IMG/VR virus record: IMGVR_UViG_3300022924_000033
Span: 1 to 22,120 of that record
Reading direction: 5' to 3' (one strand)
Length of the DNA stretch: 22,120 nucleotides
From: a virus
Below the pieces are notes generated by a model. That model did not search any database. It was given only the letters and a program-made list of their open reading frames with translations, and was not told where the DNA came from. A program made the translations under genes and the position numbers. Shown here one piece after another: positions 5,211 to 11,734 of the stretch. Position 1 is the stretch's first letter. Each line of letters begins with the position of its first letter.

Positions 5211-5299
5211 AATCAGCGACACAAGCAAAGATCATTTTCGCGATTCAAGTGCTCGGGCCTTTTATCGCTATCGGCATCGCTTATCTGATGAAACCCTAA
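5207..5299 (+). CDS. 30-aa single-pass membrane peptide
   Basis: A short polar head (MKSATQAK) precedes a hydrophobic stretch (IIFAIQVLGPFIAIGIAYLM) long enough to cross the membrane once. AGGAG lies upstream, and the start overlaps the zinc-ribbon stop (ATGA). One of several tiny membrane peptides in this operon. Function unknown. Confidence 0.65.
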   Translation: MKSATQAKIIFAIQVLGPFIAIGIAYLMKP

Positions 5300-5377
5300 C
5301 CGTTCGTCGTACCTACAAGCAATCGCAAGTTTCGTGTTGTATAGTTGCGTCACACAAATGCAGATAGGAGAAGGATG
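5300..5377 (+). promoter_or_regulatory. Short intergenic gap with TATAGT box and CGCAA/TTGCG pair
   Basis: This is one of the few real gaps in the early operon. TATAGT at 5340-5345 could be a -10 box, but no good -35 lies at the right distance. CGCAA at 5324-5328 and TTGCG at 5345-5349 form an inverted pair about two helical turns apart, like the pair at 3797-3825. Possibly an internal regulated promoter. Confidence 0.3.
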
Positions 5378-5527
5378 ATGGAAATTACTCACCGTAAGCT
5401 TCGCGAGCTTCTTGAGCGCGCATGGGATTTAGCCGAAGCCGCTGAGAGGGCCGGTGTAAACGAACCTGCGCTGAAGGACGCCGAACTCGATAACCTCATG
5501 GATATCGCCGAGGATTTCGAAGAGTGA
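5378..5527 (+). CDS. Small acidic helical protein
   Basis: 49 aa, predicted almost wholly helical (REL-LERAWDLAEAAERAG... DLMDIAEDFEE-like pattern). Adjacent ATGs at 5375 and 5378 follow AGGAGAAGG; the second has the better spacing (seven bases). It overlaps the next gene by four bases (GTGA). No family recognised. Confidence 0.65.
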   Translation: MEITHRKLRELLERAWDLAEAAERAGVNEPALKDAELDNLMDIAEDFEE

Positions 5528-5694
5528 ACCGCTTCAAAACCAATCAGACCGTTCGCATTAACGATACACAGAGCGAGTACCACAAGTGCCTGGCGCGTGT
5601 CGTGAAGGTCGGTGTCAAGAGCTACGACGTAACGGTAGGTGCGACCCGCCTGCGCGTCGTCCCCGAACAACTGCTAGGAGTACGCAAACCGTGA
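5524..5694 (+). CDS. Small basic beta-rich protein
   Basis: 56 aa from GTG at 5524. Alternating hydrophobic residues and many Arg/Lys (YHKCLARVVKVGVKSYDVTV) suggest a small beta-barrel, perhaps KOW- or SH3-like. This is a fold guess only. GTGA overlaps on both sides indicate translation coupled to its neighbours. Confidence 0.6.
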   Translation: MNRFKTNQTVRINDTQSEYHKCLARVVKVGVKSYDVTVGATRLRVVPEQLLGVRKP

Positions 5695-5966
5695 AGACAA
5701 TTTATAAATACCCTGTGCAAATGCTCGAGAACTTCACAGTTGAGGCGCCTCACGGGGCTGAGTTCTTCGCAGTTCAGGTTCAAGGAGACGAAGTGCAAAT
5801 GTGGGCTCGTGTAGATACTAAGTATCCCAGGAACACGTACCGCTTCGGGGTCTTTGGCACCGGCCATGTACTTAGCGGTGTAGGTCCAACCGCGCCACAC
5901 ATCGGCACCTTTCAGCTAGCCGGCGGTGCTCTCGTCTTTCACCTGTTCGGCGGAGAACACTCATGA
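5691..5966 (+). CDS. Conserved phage protein, DUF7352-like
   Basis: 91 aa from GTG at 5691. It has the pattern KTIYKYP...VEAPHGAEFFAVQVQGDEVQMWARVD, then FGTGH, IGTFQ and a closing LVFHLF. I recall this as a widespread small phage and bacterial family (DUF7352, name from memory), predicted all-beta and of unknown function. The coupled start and end fit the early cluster. Confidence 0.75.
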   Translation: MKTIYKYPVQMLENFTVEAPHGAEFFAVQVQGDEVQMWARVDTKYPRNTYRFGVFGTGHVLSGVGPTAPHIGTFQLAGGALVFHLFGGEHS

Positions 5967-6166
5967 TCACCCGCGCACAGGCTGAAGCGTTACTGACCCT
6001 GGCCGAGTCGCTGGAAGCGTGCGAGCGCTTAGGTATCGAGCTACCTATCGATGAAGAAGGCATGGCGATCTTCTTTCACGGTAGCGATTGGGTAAACCTC
6101 TACAAGCTGACCGGCATGGAAATACGTATGGCGGTGTCTTCTATATCGCCGAAGCAGGAGACATAG
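5963..6166 (+). CDS. Hypothetical early protein
   Basis: 67 aa, ATG in an ATGA overlap. A helical N-terminus (ITRAQAEALLTLAESLEACE) is followed by a mixed segment ending KLTGMEIRMAVSSI. No recognised motif. Position and coupling are the main support for it being real. Confidence 0.7.
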   Translation: MITRAQAEALLTLAESLEACERLGIELPIDEEGMAIFFHGSDWVNLYKLTGMEIRMAVSSISPKQET

Positions 6167-6167
6167 C

Positions 6168-6236
6168 ATGGACGACGCCGACTTCATGTTCCTGACCATC
6201 GTTGCCTTGATGCTCATCGCGTTCTATTTCTCCTAG
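6168..6236 (+). CDS. 22-aa membrane peptide
   Basis: M-D-D-A-D-F, then a single hydrophobic helix (MFLTIVALMLIAFYFS) reaching the C-terminus. AGGAG lies seven bases upstream of the ATG. Its end precedes a strong AGGAGG for the next gene. It is very short, but its ribosome site, placement and hydrophobicity agree with the other tiny membrane peptides here. Confidence 0.5.
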   Translation: MDDADFMFLTIVALMLIAFYFS

Positions 6237-6246
6237 GAGGTGCGCC

Positions 6247-6432
6247 ATGCTTCAGCCGCCAGTATCAGACCTCGCGCCGTGGTGCCCCGGCCACTGGATC
6301 ACGCAGACGGGGTATGCGCTTACAGAGCGTGACCTAATCGCCGGGACGAAGAACATGCCCGAGCGACGTATGGACATGCAAGCCAGCGTGTTCGAAGTCG
6401 ATTTGATAATTGAAAGGGTGATTGCGAAATGA
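6247..6432 (+). CDS. Hypothetical early protein
   Basis: 61 aa, starting six bases after a perfect TAGGAGG. An N-terminal PWCPGHWITQTGY segment (Cys, Trp, His) precedes a helical C-terminus (VFEVDLIIERVI). No family recognised. It is coupled by ATGA to the next gene. Confidence 0.7.
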   Translation: MLQPPVSDLAPWCPGHWITQTGYALTERDLIAGTKNMPERRMDMQASVFEVDLIIERVIAK

Positions 6433-6608
6433 TTATTCCAAATGGCAGTACGCTCTACGTCATGGCGGAAGAGGAAAGAATCCGCAGCGCCATTATCGAA
6501 CTGGCGTGGCAGAAGTGCGGAATCCAAGGCGACGCGATCCGCCAGCTCGCCACCGCGCTCGTAGCCGAAGGCTATCGCAAATTCGAAATCGTCGAGGAAG
6601 ACGTATGA
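6429..6608 (+). CDS. Hypothetical early protein
   Basis: 59 aa, ATG in an ATGA overlap. Two helices (EEERIRSAIIELAWQKCG and IRQLATALVAEGYRKF) and an acidic tail. Could be a small regulator or structural adapter. No recognisable motif. Confidence 0.65.
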   Translation: MIIPNGSTLYVMAEEERIRSAIIELAWQKCGIQGDAIRQLATALVAEGYRKFEIVEEDV

Positions 6609-6772
6609 CCAAGTGTGAAAAGTATTGGGTGTTTGGCATGATCCTCATGCTTTCCGTTACCCACAAAGAAGTTCCGACGCTGCTGAACTCAATCGGCAAT
6701 GTCGTTGCCTACGTCGGAGGCATTGGATTTTTCGTAGCCATGGTTTGGTGCTTTATCCGGGGTGAAAAATGA
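6605..6772 (+). CDS. Small membrane protein, two predicted helices
   Basis: 55 aa. Hydrophobic segments near residues 7-20 (YWVFGMILMLSV) and 32-51 (VVAYVGGIGFFVAMVWCFI), with a short polar loop (THKEVPTLLNS). It overlaps both neighbours by four bases. Role unknown; holin-like shape cannot be excluded, but a lysis cassette lies elsewhere. Confidence 0.65.
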   Translation: MTKCEKYWVFGMILMLSVTHKEVPTLLNSIGNVVAYVGGIGFFVAMVWCFIRGEK

Positions 6773-7053
6773 CCAATCTCGTGTTGACCCGTAAGGCCGG
6801 CCAGTCCGTTCGCCTTCTGATCGGCGATAAAACGGAATACGTCGAGATCCTCGATGTGACTGGCGGCTTCTGCAAATTCCGTTTGCTGTCCACGCTCCAG
6901 GTGGAACGCGTACGGTTCCGCGACTCCATGCAAATTGCTGAGGGCGTAAGTGTCTGCGTCGTTGACCTCGCCAAAGGCCATGCAAAGCTGAATTTCACAG
7001 CGCCGCGCGATGTTCACATCCTGCGTACTGAACTGATAAAGGAAGAAATCTGA
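6769..7053 (+). CDS. CsrA/RsmA-like RNA-binding protein with two tandem repeats
   Basis: 94 aa. The start (NLVLTRKAGQSVRLLIGD) matches beta-1 and the first turn of CsrA. The end (VCVVDLAKGHAKLNF, then TAPRDVHILRTELI) matches beta-2 to the C-terminal helix, with R86 in the place of the RNA-binding Arg44. The middle (YVEILDVTGGFCKFRLLSTL, then VERVRFRDSM) looks like a first copy of that same segment, with R51 at the matching Arg. CsrA is normally about 60 aa and works as a homodimer binding GGA hairpins, so this may be a single-chain pseudo-dimer. A phage copy could compete with host RsmA or regulate phage mRNAs; this is inference. Confidence 0.7.
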   Translation: MTNLVLTRKAGQSVRLLIGDKTEYVEILDVTGGFCKFRLLSTLQVERVRFRDSMQIAEGVSVCVVDLAKGHAKLNFTAPRDVHILRTELIKEEI

Positions 7054-7277
7054 TGAAAGTTACTAGAACCGGCAGCGAAGTTATCATAGATGGTCAGGGT
7101 GACCTCGTAATAAGCGGGCGTGAAAGAGCCCTCACTGTGGAAACAACCGCAGAAGACCCCGTTCCTACGACTATTACCAAATTCCATTTCGTATCTCGCA
7201 GACCAGGAGAAGAGTCAAAGTACCGCATTGTACGCTTGTTGGACCTGGTCAAACTGGTTTGGCCATACACAAAGTGA
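7053..7277 (+). CDS. Hypothetical beta-rich protein
   Basis: 74 aa, start sharing one base with the CsrA-like stop (TGATG). The first half is predicted beta (KVTRTGSEVIIDGQGDLVIS), the rest mixed. Its tight coupling to the CsrA-like gene suggests coordinated expression. No known domain. Confidence 0.65.
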   Translation: MKVTRTGSEVIIDGQGDLVISGRERALTVETTAEDPVPTTITKFHFVSRRPGEESKYRIVRLLDLVKLVWPYTK

Positions 7278-7588
7278 ACCGCTACCCGTGCAGGTGCCGC
7301 ACATGCGGCTCCAGGCGAACCATGAGCCAGCTACCCGAGAACATGCGCAACGGCTGCAAGTGCAAAGCATGCCGGGAAGCACGAGCAAAAGGCATAGAGC
7401 CGATTGTGCATTGCGACTGCGGCGGCACGTACCGGGTAGATCGCTACCGGATGCGCAAAGAGCACAAACAACTAGGGTGCTACTGCTCCGGCTTCCCGTG
7501 GGAGCTGTACGGCGCACCCCACCGCAAAGGCAGCTCCAGCCCGTCGAACGGTTGGTACTGCAACCACTGGAAAGGAGAAGGACGATGA
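7274..7588 (+). CDS. Cys-rich zinc-binding phage protein
   Basis: About 104 aa from GTG at 7274 (GTGA overlap); TTG at 7259 would add five residues. Three Cys clusters are visible: CRCRTCG, GCKCKAC, then CDCGG and GCYCSG, followed by a PHRKGS element and WYCNHW. Phage proteins ending in a Cys-x-Cys, PHRxGS and Trp-Cys pattern are common and unexplained. Probably two or three zinc knuckles binding nucleic acid or protein. Confidence 0.7.
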   Translation: MNRYPCRCRTCGSRRTMSQLPENMRNGCKCKACREARAKGIEPIVHCDCGGTYRVDRYRMRKEHKQLGCYCSGFPWELYGAPHRKGSSSPSNGWYCNHWKGEGR

Positions 7589-7890
7589 GCATTATTCAAT
7601 TTTTCGCCCAAGGCGTAACCGTAGACGTTTTCGATAGCAAGCAGGTACACGTAACGCTTGACGCGAACATGACCGATGTCGTCGAAGACATGTCGGTATC
7701 TGATCGTCTACATGAGATCGAGCCAATAGACATCGTTGAATCGGCCGGCGCGGTGAAGCTGTTGAACGCCATGGGCGAGATTCACTTCGATGAATGGGTG
7801 CAGGCGCATGGCGATTACTACGAAGCGCTCAACGCCATCGGGATCGAGAAGATCCAAGAATGGCTAGATACCTACGTAAGCTGCGAGTGA
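7585..7890 (+). CDS. Hypothetical acidic protein
   Basis: 101 aa, ATG in an ATGA overlap behind AAAGGAG. Strongly acidic, with a beta-like first third (IIQFFAQGVTVDVFDSKQVH) and helical remainder (AVKLLNAMGEIHFDEWVQAH). Small acidic early proteins can mimic DNA or inhibit host enzymes, but nothing here shows that. No family recognised. Confidence 0.7.
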   Translation: MSIIQFFAQGVTVDVFDSKQVHVTLDANMTDVVEDMSVSDRLHEIEPIDIVESAGAVKLLNAMGEIHFDEWVQAHGDYYEALNAIGIEKIQEWLDTYVSCE

Positions 7891-7897
7891 ATAGACG

Positions 7898-8086
7898 ATG
7901 AACTGCAATTGGCTTGTGACCCTATACAACGCAAGGGACGACGAGTACGCCTACCACACTGTTTTCTGCGCCGAGGGTGATCTGTCCGCAGTATGCGAGA
8001 ACTTGGCGGGAACGTTGGGAGACTTAAGCGATAGCTCGTGGGACTACCACGACGCTACGCCGATAAGCACCGTTTACCCGTTGTAG
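7898..8086 (+). CDS. Hypothetical protein, last gene of the first early block
   Basis: 62 aa; the ribosome site is weak. It starts MNCNWLVTLYNARDDEYAYH, followed by an acidic, Ser-rich segment. A real intergenic gap with a strong promoter follows, so it ends a transcriptional block. No known domain. Confidence 0.6.
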   Translation: MNCNWLVTLYNARDDEYAYHTVFCAEGDLSAVCENLAGTLGDLSDSSWDYHDATPISTVYPL

Positions 8087-8115
8087 ATAGCTACAAGTAT
8101 TAGCAACTAAACCAC

Positions 8116-8144
8116 TTGACATACCTTGTGCCGTTCTCTACCAT
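8116..8144 (+). promoter_or_regulatory. Strong sigma70 promoter for the replication cassette
   Basis: Perfect TTGACA (8116-8121), exactly 17 bases, then TACCAT (8139-8144; 4 of 6), 36 bases before the start at 8180. It is the best-matched promoter in the window and lies in the only long gap between 5378 and 11026. Confidence 0.75.
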
Positions 8145-8179
8145 CTGCGGCACACCTTAACCAAAAAGGAACTTGCAAC

Positions 8180-8590
8180 ATGTCGATCGAAGCCCTGATC
8201 CAAGCCCATACCGAAGCGCTGCTCGCGAACACCGAAGCTCTCAAGCTGCTGACCCTCTCCCTGGCAGGCCGTACGCCTACCGCTGAAAAGCCGAAGGCTG
8301 TGAAAGTCAAGCAGGAAGAACCGGAGCCCGAAGTCAAAGAGCTGAAGGAACTCGAATCCAAAAAAGAGCTGCCGATCCTCGTAAATCACACAGCCGTTCC
8401 CTACGAAACCGTACGCGCACTGGTGCTCAAACTGGCCCCGACGCAGCGTGACGCGATCAAGGCGCTGAACGCCAAGCACGGTATCGCCAACCTCAAAGTG
8501 TTGCTGGACAAAGAAGACGACTTCAGCACCGTGAACGACCAGGCGAAGCTCGAAGCCGTGTACGCCGATCTGCAAGCGCTTGAGGGCTGA
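8180..8590 (+). CDS. Hypothetical protein, replication cassette
   Basis: 136 aa. The N-terminus is helical (MSIEALIQAHTEALLANTEA), followed by a Lys/Glu/Pro-rich linker near residues 38-65 and a folded C-terminal part with helices (AVPYETVRALVLKLAPTQRD). The layout, a short oligomerising helix plus a flexible linker and small domain, resembles adapters or accessory DNA-binding proteins. It comes directly before the nuclease and ssDNA-binding protein genes, so a replication or recombination role is likely but unproven. Confidence 0.75.
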   Translation: MSIEALIQAHTEALLANTEALKLLTLSLAGRTPTAEKPKAVKVKQEEPEPEVKELKELESKKELPILVNHTAVPYETVRALVLKLAPTQRDAIKALNAKHGIANLKVLLDKEDDFSTVNDQAKLEAVYADLQALEG

Positions 8591-8593
8591 ACC

Positions 8594-10102
8594 ATGGGCG
8601 TTCACGCACTCTTAAGCCCTAGCAGTATGCCAGCAGCCATTCGCTGCTTGGCTAAGCCGCACCGGGAACGTGGGTTGCCCGACCGGTCGAGCAGCTTTGC
8701 GGACGAAGGCACCGCAGCGCATTTCCTGATGGAACAATGCCTACTAGAAAATAAGGACGCGAAAGACTTTCAGGGTCTGCGCATCCGGGTTAAGGACGGC
8801 GTAACCGAGTTCCACACATCCGGTCAGTACCCGGTCGGGCTCGACATGATCGGCCCAATGCAGAAGGCTTTGGATTACGTTCGGGCTGTCGCTGATGGCG
8901 CGACGATCTACACCGAACAAAAGCTGAGCATTGCGCACATCACCGGCGAGCACTGGCACAAAGTCACCGGCGCGGTCTGCTTCAAGAATGACGCGGGCCA
9001 GTACATCGACTTCGACAACGGCGATATCTATCCGGAAGACGACGTAGAGCCGGCCACCGGCACCACCGACGTTTGGATCATCAAGGGCAAGACGGCAATT
9101 TGCGCCGATCTAAAATGGGGGATGGGAGTACAGGTTTTCGCCAAGGACAACGAGCAGCAGGAGATGTACACCGACGCCGGTTTGCAGGAGTTTGACTTTT
9201 TAGGCGAAGTCGAAGAGATCCATCTGCACATTCTTCAACCGCGCTTGCAGCACTTTGACGAAGCCATGTTGACGCGGGCAGAACTCGATGCGCGTATTGA
9301 CCTGATCCGCAAAGCGTCCAAGGAAATTGCTTTTACCCCTGGCGACATGCTTCCCGCTGTACCTGGCGACAAGCAGTGTAAGTTCTGCCGTGTGCCGCCT
9401 GATCAATGCCCGGAGCGAACCAATTTCACTATGGAGCTAATAGTTGGCGAGTTCGTAGATCTTGACAAAGGCTTCATCAAAGTCGAAATGCCGCAGGCCG
9501 AGAAGCTACTGGCGCATAGCTTCGACGTGAAGCCGGCGGCGATTACCTTCCATCCTGATCTCGGCGACGACTTCGCACACTTCACCGTCAAGAAGCCGAA
9601 CATCCGCCCGAGTCTCGAAGCGGCAGAAGCCAAGTTACCGGACGCATCGGATGAGCGCTTGGCAACACTGATGGACGCAGCCGACTTACTGGAGGGTTTC
9701 CCGAAAGCGGTACGCGCTGAAGTTGAGCGGCGGCTCCTGGCCGGTAAGTTCACCGACTCCCGTTACAAGCTCGTCGAGGGTCGGCAGGGTGCGCGTAGCT
9801 GGACCAGCGAGGAGGAAGCCGAAGCCGCGCTCAAGGCGATGCGCCTGAAGGTCGACCAAATGTACGACTTCAAGCTGATCAGCCCCACAACGGCCGAGAA
9901 GGTCTTGAAGGAAGCCAACCCACGCAAGTGGAACAAGCTCCAGCCATTGATTGGCCGTAGCGATGGCAAGCCATCCGTAGCACCGGCCAGCGACAAGCGT
10001 CCCGCTTTGAGCATGGCTATAGCCGAGCAGTTCGAAGAGCTGCTGGCGGAAGTAGAAGAATCACCAATTGTCGCCGAAGACAACTTCGACGATCTCGTTT
10101 AA
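8594..10102 (+). CDS. DUF2800 PD-(D/E)XK nuclease, RecB/Cas4-like
   Basis: 502 aa. The nuclease core has FADEGTAAHFLMEQCL (E38), then GTTDVWI (D159) and ADLKWG (D172, K174), the D...(D/E)xK pattern of RecB/Cas4 enzymes. A Cys cluster CKFCRVPPDQC (C262, C265, C272) together with C18 matches the split four-Cys iron-sulfur layout of AddB/Cas4-like nucleases. The last 130 residues are helical and may be an adapter. It directly precedes the ssDNA-binding protein, as in many phage replication/recombination cassettes. Activity, probably 5' or 3' exonuclease, is inferred from the fold. Confidence 0.85.
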   Translation: MGVHALLSPSSMPAAIRCLAKPHRERGLPDRSSSFADEGTAAHFLMEQCLLENKDAKDFQGLRIRVKDGVTEFHTSGQYPVGLDMIGPMQKALDYVRAVADGATIYTEQKLSIAHITGEHWHKVTGAVCFKNDAGQYIDFDNGDIYPEDDVEPATGTTDVWIIKGKTAICADLKWGMGVQVFAKDNEQQEMYTDAGLQEFDFLGEVEEIHLHILQPRLQHFDEAMLTRAELDARIDLIRKASKEIAFTPGDMLPAVPGDKQCKFCRVPPDQCPERTNFTMELIVGEFVDLDKGFIKVEMPQAEKLLAHSFDVKPAAITFHPDLGDDFAHFTVKKPNIRPSLEAAEAKLPDASDERLATLMDAADLLEGFPKAVRAEVERRLLAGKFTDSRYKLVEGRQGARSWTSEEEAEAALKAMRLKVDQMYDFKLISPTTAEKVLKEANPRKWNKLQPLIGRSDGKPSVAPASDKRPALSMAIAEQFEELLAEVEESPIVAEDNFDDLV

Positions 10103-10140
10103 CCACTGAAACACCAACGACATAACACTGAGGATTTACC

Positions 10141-10689
10141 ATGAAACACACTTTCGCAAACGCCCGCATTTCCTTCCCGAACATCTTCACCGCCAAGGCC
10201 AACGAGCAGGGCAAGGAACAGTTCTCTGCTGCTTTCCTGTTCGAGCCTGATCACAAAGGCATCCCAGCACTCGACGCCGTGATCGAAGAAGTCGGCAAGG
10301 CCAAGTGGGGCGCCAAGTGGCCGGCAGTGAAGAAAGAGCTGACTGCCGGCGGCAAGCTGCTCGTGCACAATGGTGATAGCAAAGCATCCCTGGCCGGCTA
10401 CGAAGGCAATCTGTTCTTCAACGCCTACAACACAGTCCGCCCAACAGTTGTCGATCGTGATCGCACGCCGCTGACCGCGCAAGACGGTAAGCCGTATTCG
10501 GGCAGCTACGTAAACGTCATCGTCGACATCTGGGCGCAGGACAACAGCTACGGCAAACGTATCAACGCCCAGCTCCAAGGCATCCAGTTCGTCAAGGACG
10601 GCGAAGCGTTCTCCGGCGGCGGTACCTCGGCAGACGCCAGCGACTTCGAAGAGATCGCAGACGGCGCTGACGCGGACGACCTGGCCTAA
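10141..10689 (+). CDS. DUF2815 single-stranded DNA-binding protein
   Basis: 182 aa. It matches the DUF2815 pattern: start KHTFANARISFPNIFTAK, then QFSAAFLFEPDHKG, a central GYEGNLFFNAYNT, GSYVNVIVDIWAQDN, and an OB-fold-like end before an acidic C-terminal tail (ASDFEEIADGADADDL). The acidic tail is typical of T7 gp2.5-type and bacterial SSBs and recruits partner proteins. It sits after DUF2800 and ahead of the split polymerase. It probably protects single strands at the phage fork. Confidence 0.85.
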   Translation: MKHTFANARISFPNIFTAKANEQGKEQFSAAFLFEPDHKGIPALDAVIEEVGKAKWGAKWPAVKKELTAGGKLLVHNGDSKASLAGYEGNLFFNAYNTVRPTVVDRDRTPLTAQDGKPYSGSYVNVIVDIWAQDNSYGKRINAQLQGIQFVKDGEAFSGGGTSADASDFEEIADGADADDLA

Positions 10690-10696
10690 ATCAACC

Positions 10697-10714
10697 GCCC
10701 GGTGAAAGCCGGGC
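10697..10714 (+). other. Short GC hairpin after the ssDNA-binding gene
   Basis: GCCCGG and CCGGGC flank TGAAAG. No T-run follows, and the next ribosome site begins a few bases on. Could stabilise or process mRNA; not a full terminator. Confidence 0.4.
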
Positions 10715-10732
10715 AGCTTCAAGGAGAAATGC

Positions 10733-11026
10733 ATGTCTCAGCCTCAAGTACATTTGAATCTTCTCGGCCTTCGAGTACGCGACCGGGTATCCGGCTTTAC
10801 CGGCGTATGCACTTCAGTTTGCTTCGACCTTTACGGTTGCATCCAGGGCATTATCAATCCAGGTCTGCAGGCCGACGGCAAACTGGGCGAACAGTCGTGG
10901 TTCGATGTTAACCGCTTGGAGATCCTCTCCGACGTGCCCGTGATGAATCGCCCTGACTTCGAGCGCGGCGAAGTAGCGAAAGGCAATAAGGGTGCCGCTG
11001 AAAAGCCACTCTGCAATCGGGCCTAA
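10733..11026 (+). CDS. Conserved phage hypothetical protein
   Basis: 97 aa, ATG eleven bases after AAGGAG. The core RVRDRVSGFTGVCTSVCFDL, then YGCIQGIINPGL, GKLGEQSWFDVNRLEIL resembles a small beta-barrel family found in many phages, of unknown function. The C-terminus is polar. Last gene before a strong terminator, so it closes the first replication block. Confidence 0.75.
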   Translation: MSQPQVHLNLLGLRVRDRVSGFTGVCTSVCFDLYGCIQGIINPGLQADGKLGEQSWFDVNRLEILSDVPVMNRPDFERGEVAKGNKGAAEKPLCNRA

Positions 11027-11042
11027 TAGCTAAAGCAACACC

Positions 11043-11068
11043 AAAAAGCCTCTTCATTGAGGCTTTTT
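11043..11068. terminator. Strong intrinsic terminator
   Basis: Perfect 10-bp stem AAAAAGCCTC / GAGGCTTTTT with TTCATT loop, ending in five T. The A-run on the other side makes it work in both directions. It ends the DUF2800-DUF2815 transcript and separates it from the accessory block. Confidence 0.9.
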
Positions 11069-11069
11069 G

Positions 11070-11099
11070 TTGACCGCTCGTCGGGATACGCAAGACAAT
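11070..11099 (+). promoter_or_regulatory. Candidate promoter of the accessory block
   Basis: TTGACC (11070-11075) and GACAAT (11094-11099) are 18 bases apart. A TACAA / TTGTA inverted repeat lies just downstream (about 11101-11118). Moderate match; its place directly after a terminator supports it. Confidence 0.4.
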
Positions 11100-11156
11100 A
11101 CAAGTAATGCGTTGTACATTTGCTTTAACGAAAACAAACGCAGGGAGTAACGGGAA

Positions 11157-11369
11157 ATGGTTCAGGTAATCGCGATTTGCATACTGGTGTTCTGGGTCGG
11201 CGCCGGGGTTTATTTCTACCGAGCGGATCCGGGTAATGACAAATTCTGGAGCGGAAACCGGCAATCGTTTCTGTTCGGTGTATTCATCCACTCGACCCTG
11301 GTTACCTTCTTCGCTACATGTATCGCCATAGTAATCGGCGGCCTACTCATGCTTGCGTTTGGAGTATAA
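11157..11369 (+). CDS. Small membrane protein, two helices
   Basis: 70 aa. Transmembrane segments near residues 3-20 (QVIAICILVFWVGAGVYFY) and 44-68 (STLVTFFATCIAIVIGGLLM), with a polar loop (RADPGNDKFWSGNRQS) between. First gene after the terminator. GGGAG and CGGGAA precede the ATG. Possibly superinfection-related or a moron; no family recognised. Confidence 0.7.
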   Translation: MVQVIAICILVFWVGAGVYFYRADPGNDKFWSGNRQSFLFGVFIHSTLVTFFATCIAIVIGGLLMLAFGV

Positions 11370-11371
11370 AA

Positions 11372-11488
11372 ATGAACATCGCATTCAGCGTCCAGTGCTA
11401 CAAGAAGCTCCGCGCCAAGGGCTACAAACCCGCCGCCGCGCTCTATGCAGCAAAGTTCTACAAATCGCGTTATCCATTCATCAAGTAG
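11372..11488 (+). CDS. 38-aa basic aromatic peptide
   Basis: Begins MNIAFSVQCYKKLRAKGYKP. Very rich in Lys, Tyr and Ala, predicted as one amphipathic helix. GGAG lies seven bases before the ATG. A basic, Tyr-rich helix could bind nucleic acid or membrane; unproven. Confidence 0.6.
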   Translation: MNIAFSVQCYKKLRAKGYKPAAALYAAKFYKSRYPFIK

Positions 11489-11500
11489 GGAGACTTCAAT

Positions 11501-11734
11501 ATGCTTTACGCCTTGATCCTAACGACGTACATGACCGGGCAATACAACGACGTGCCTACGGTCACCCAAACAGTAACGCCGGGCTTCAGCCGCTTAGCCT
11601 GTGAGAACGCAGGGGAGGTCGCCCGTAAAGGCAGACCGCAAGGGTTGGGCCGCTACAACAATTACGCCGTGGTGGCCTACCAGTGCGCCGCGATGGGTCT
11701 TGAACAAGTCAGCTTAGAGGTGCCTTCCAAATGA
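11501..11734 (+). CDS. Small Cys-containing protein with short hydrophobic start
   Basis: 77 aa. The start (LYALILTTYM) could be a weak signal or anchor. Two Cys (ACENAG and YQCAAM) may form a disulfide if exported. The ending overlaps the lipoprotein gene (ATGA), so the pair may act together at the envelope. A shorter gene of similar start (20404-20550) occurs later. Function unknown. Confidence 0.6.
   Translation: MLYALILTTYMTGQYNDVPTVTQTVTPGFSRLACENAGEVARKGRPQGLGRYNNYAVVAYQCAAMGLEQVSLEVPSK

Noticed and set aside
7120-7584. Longer N-terminal form of the 7585-7890 protein
   Set aside because: The extension would overlap two genes in other frames; the ATG at 7585 has AAAGGAG and the coupled-start pattern.
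8138-8605. 155-aa minus-strand frame opposite 8180-8590
   Set aside because: The plus-strand gene has a strong promoter, ribosome site and operon place; the antisense product looks like reversed codon bias.
10697-10714. Terminator after DUF2815
   Set aside because: The hairpin is short and lacks a T-run; the real terminator is at 11043-11068.
10099-10734. 211-aa minus-strand frame opposite DUF2815
   Set aside because: DUF2815 on the plus strand is clearly recognised; the antisense frame lacks a motif and ribosome site.
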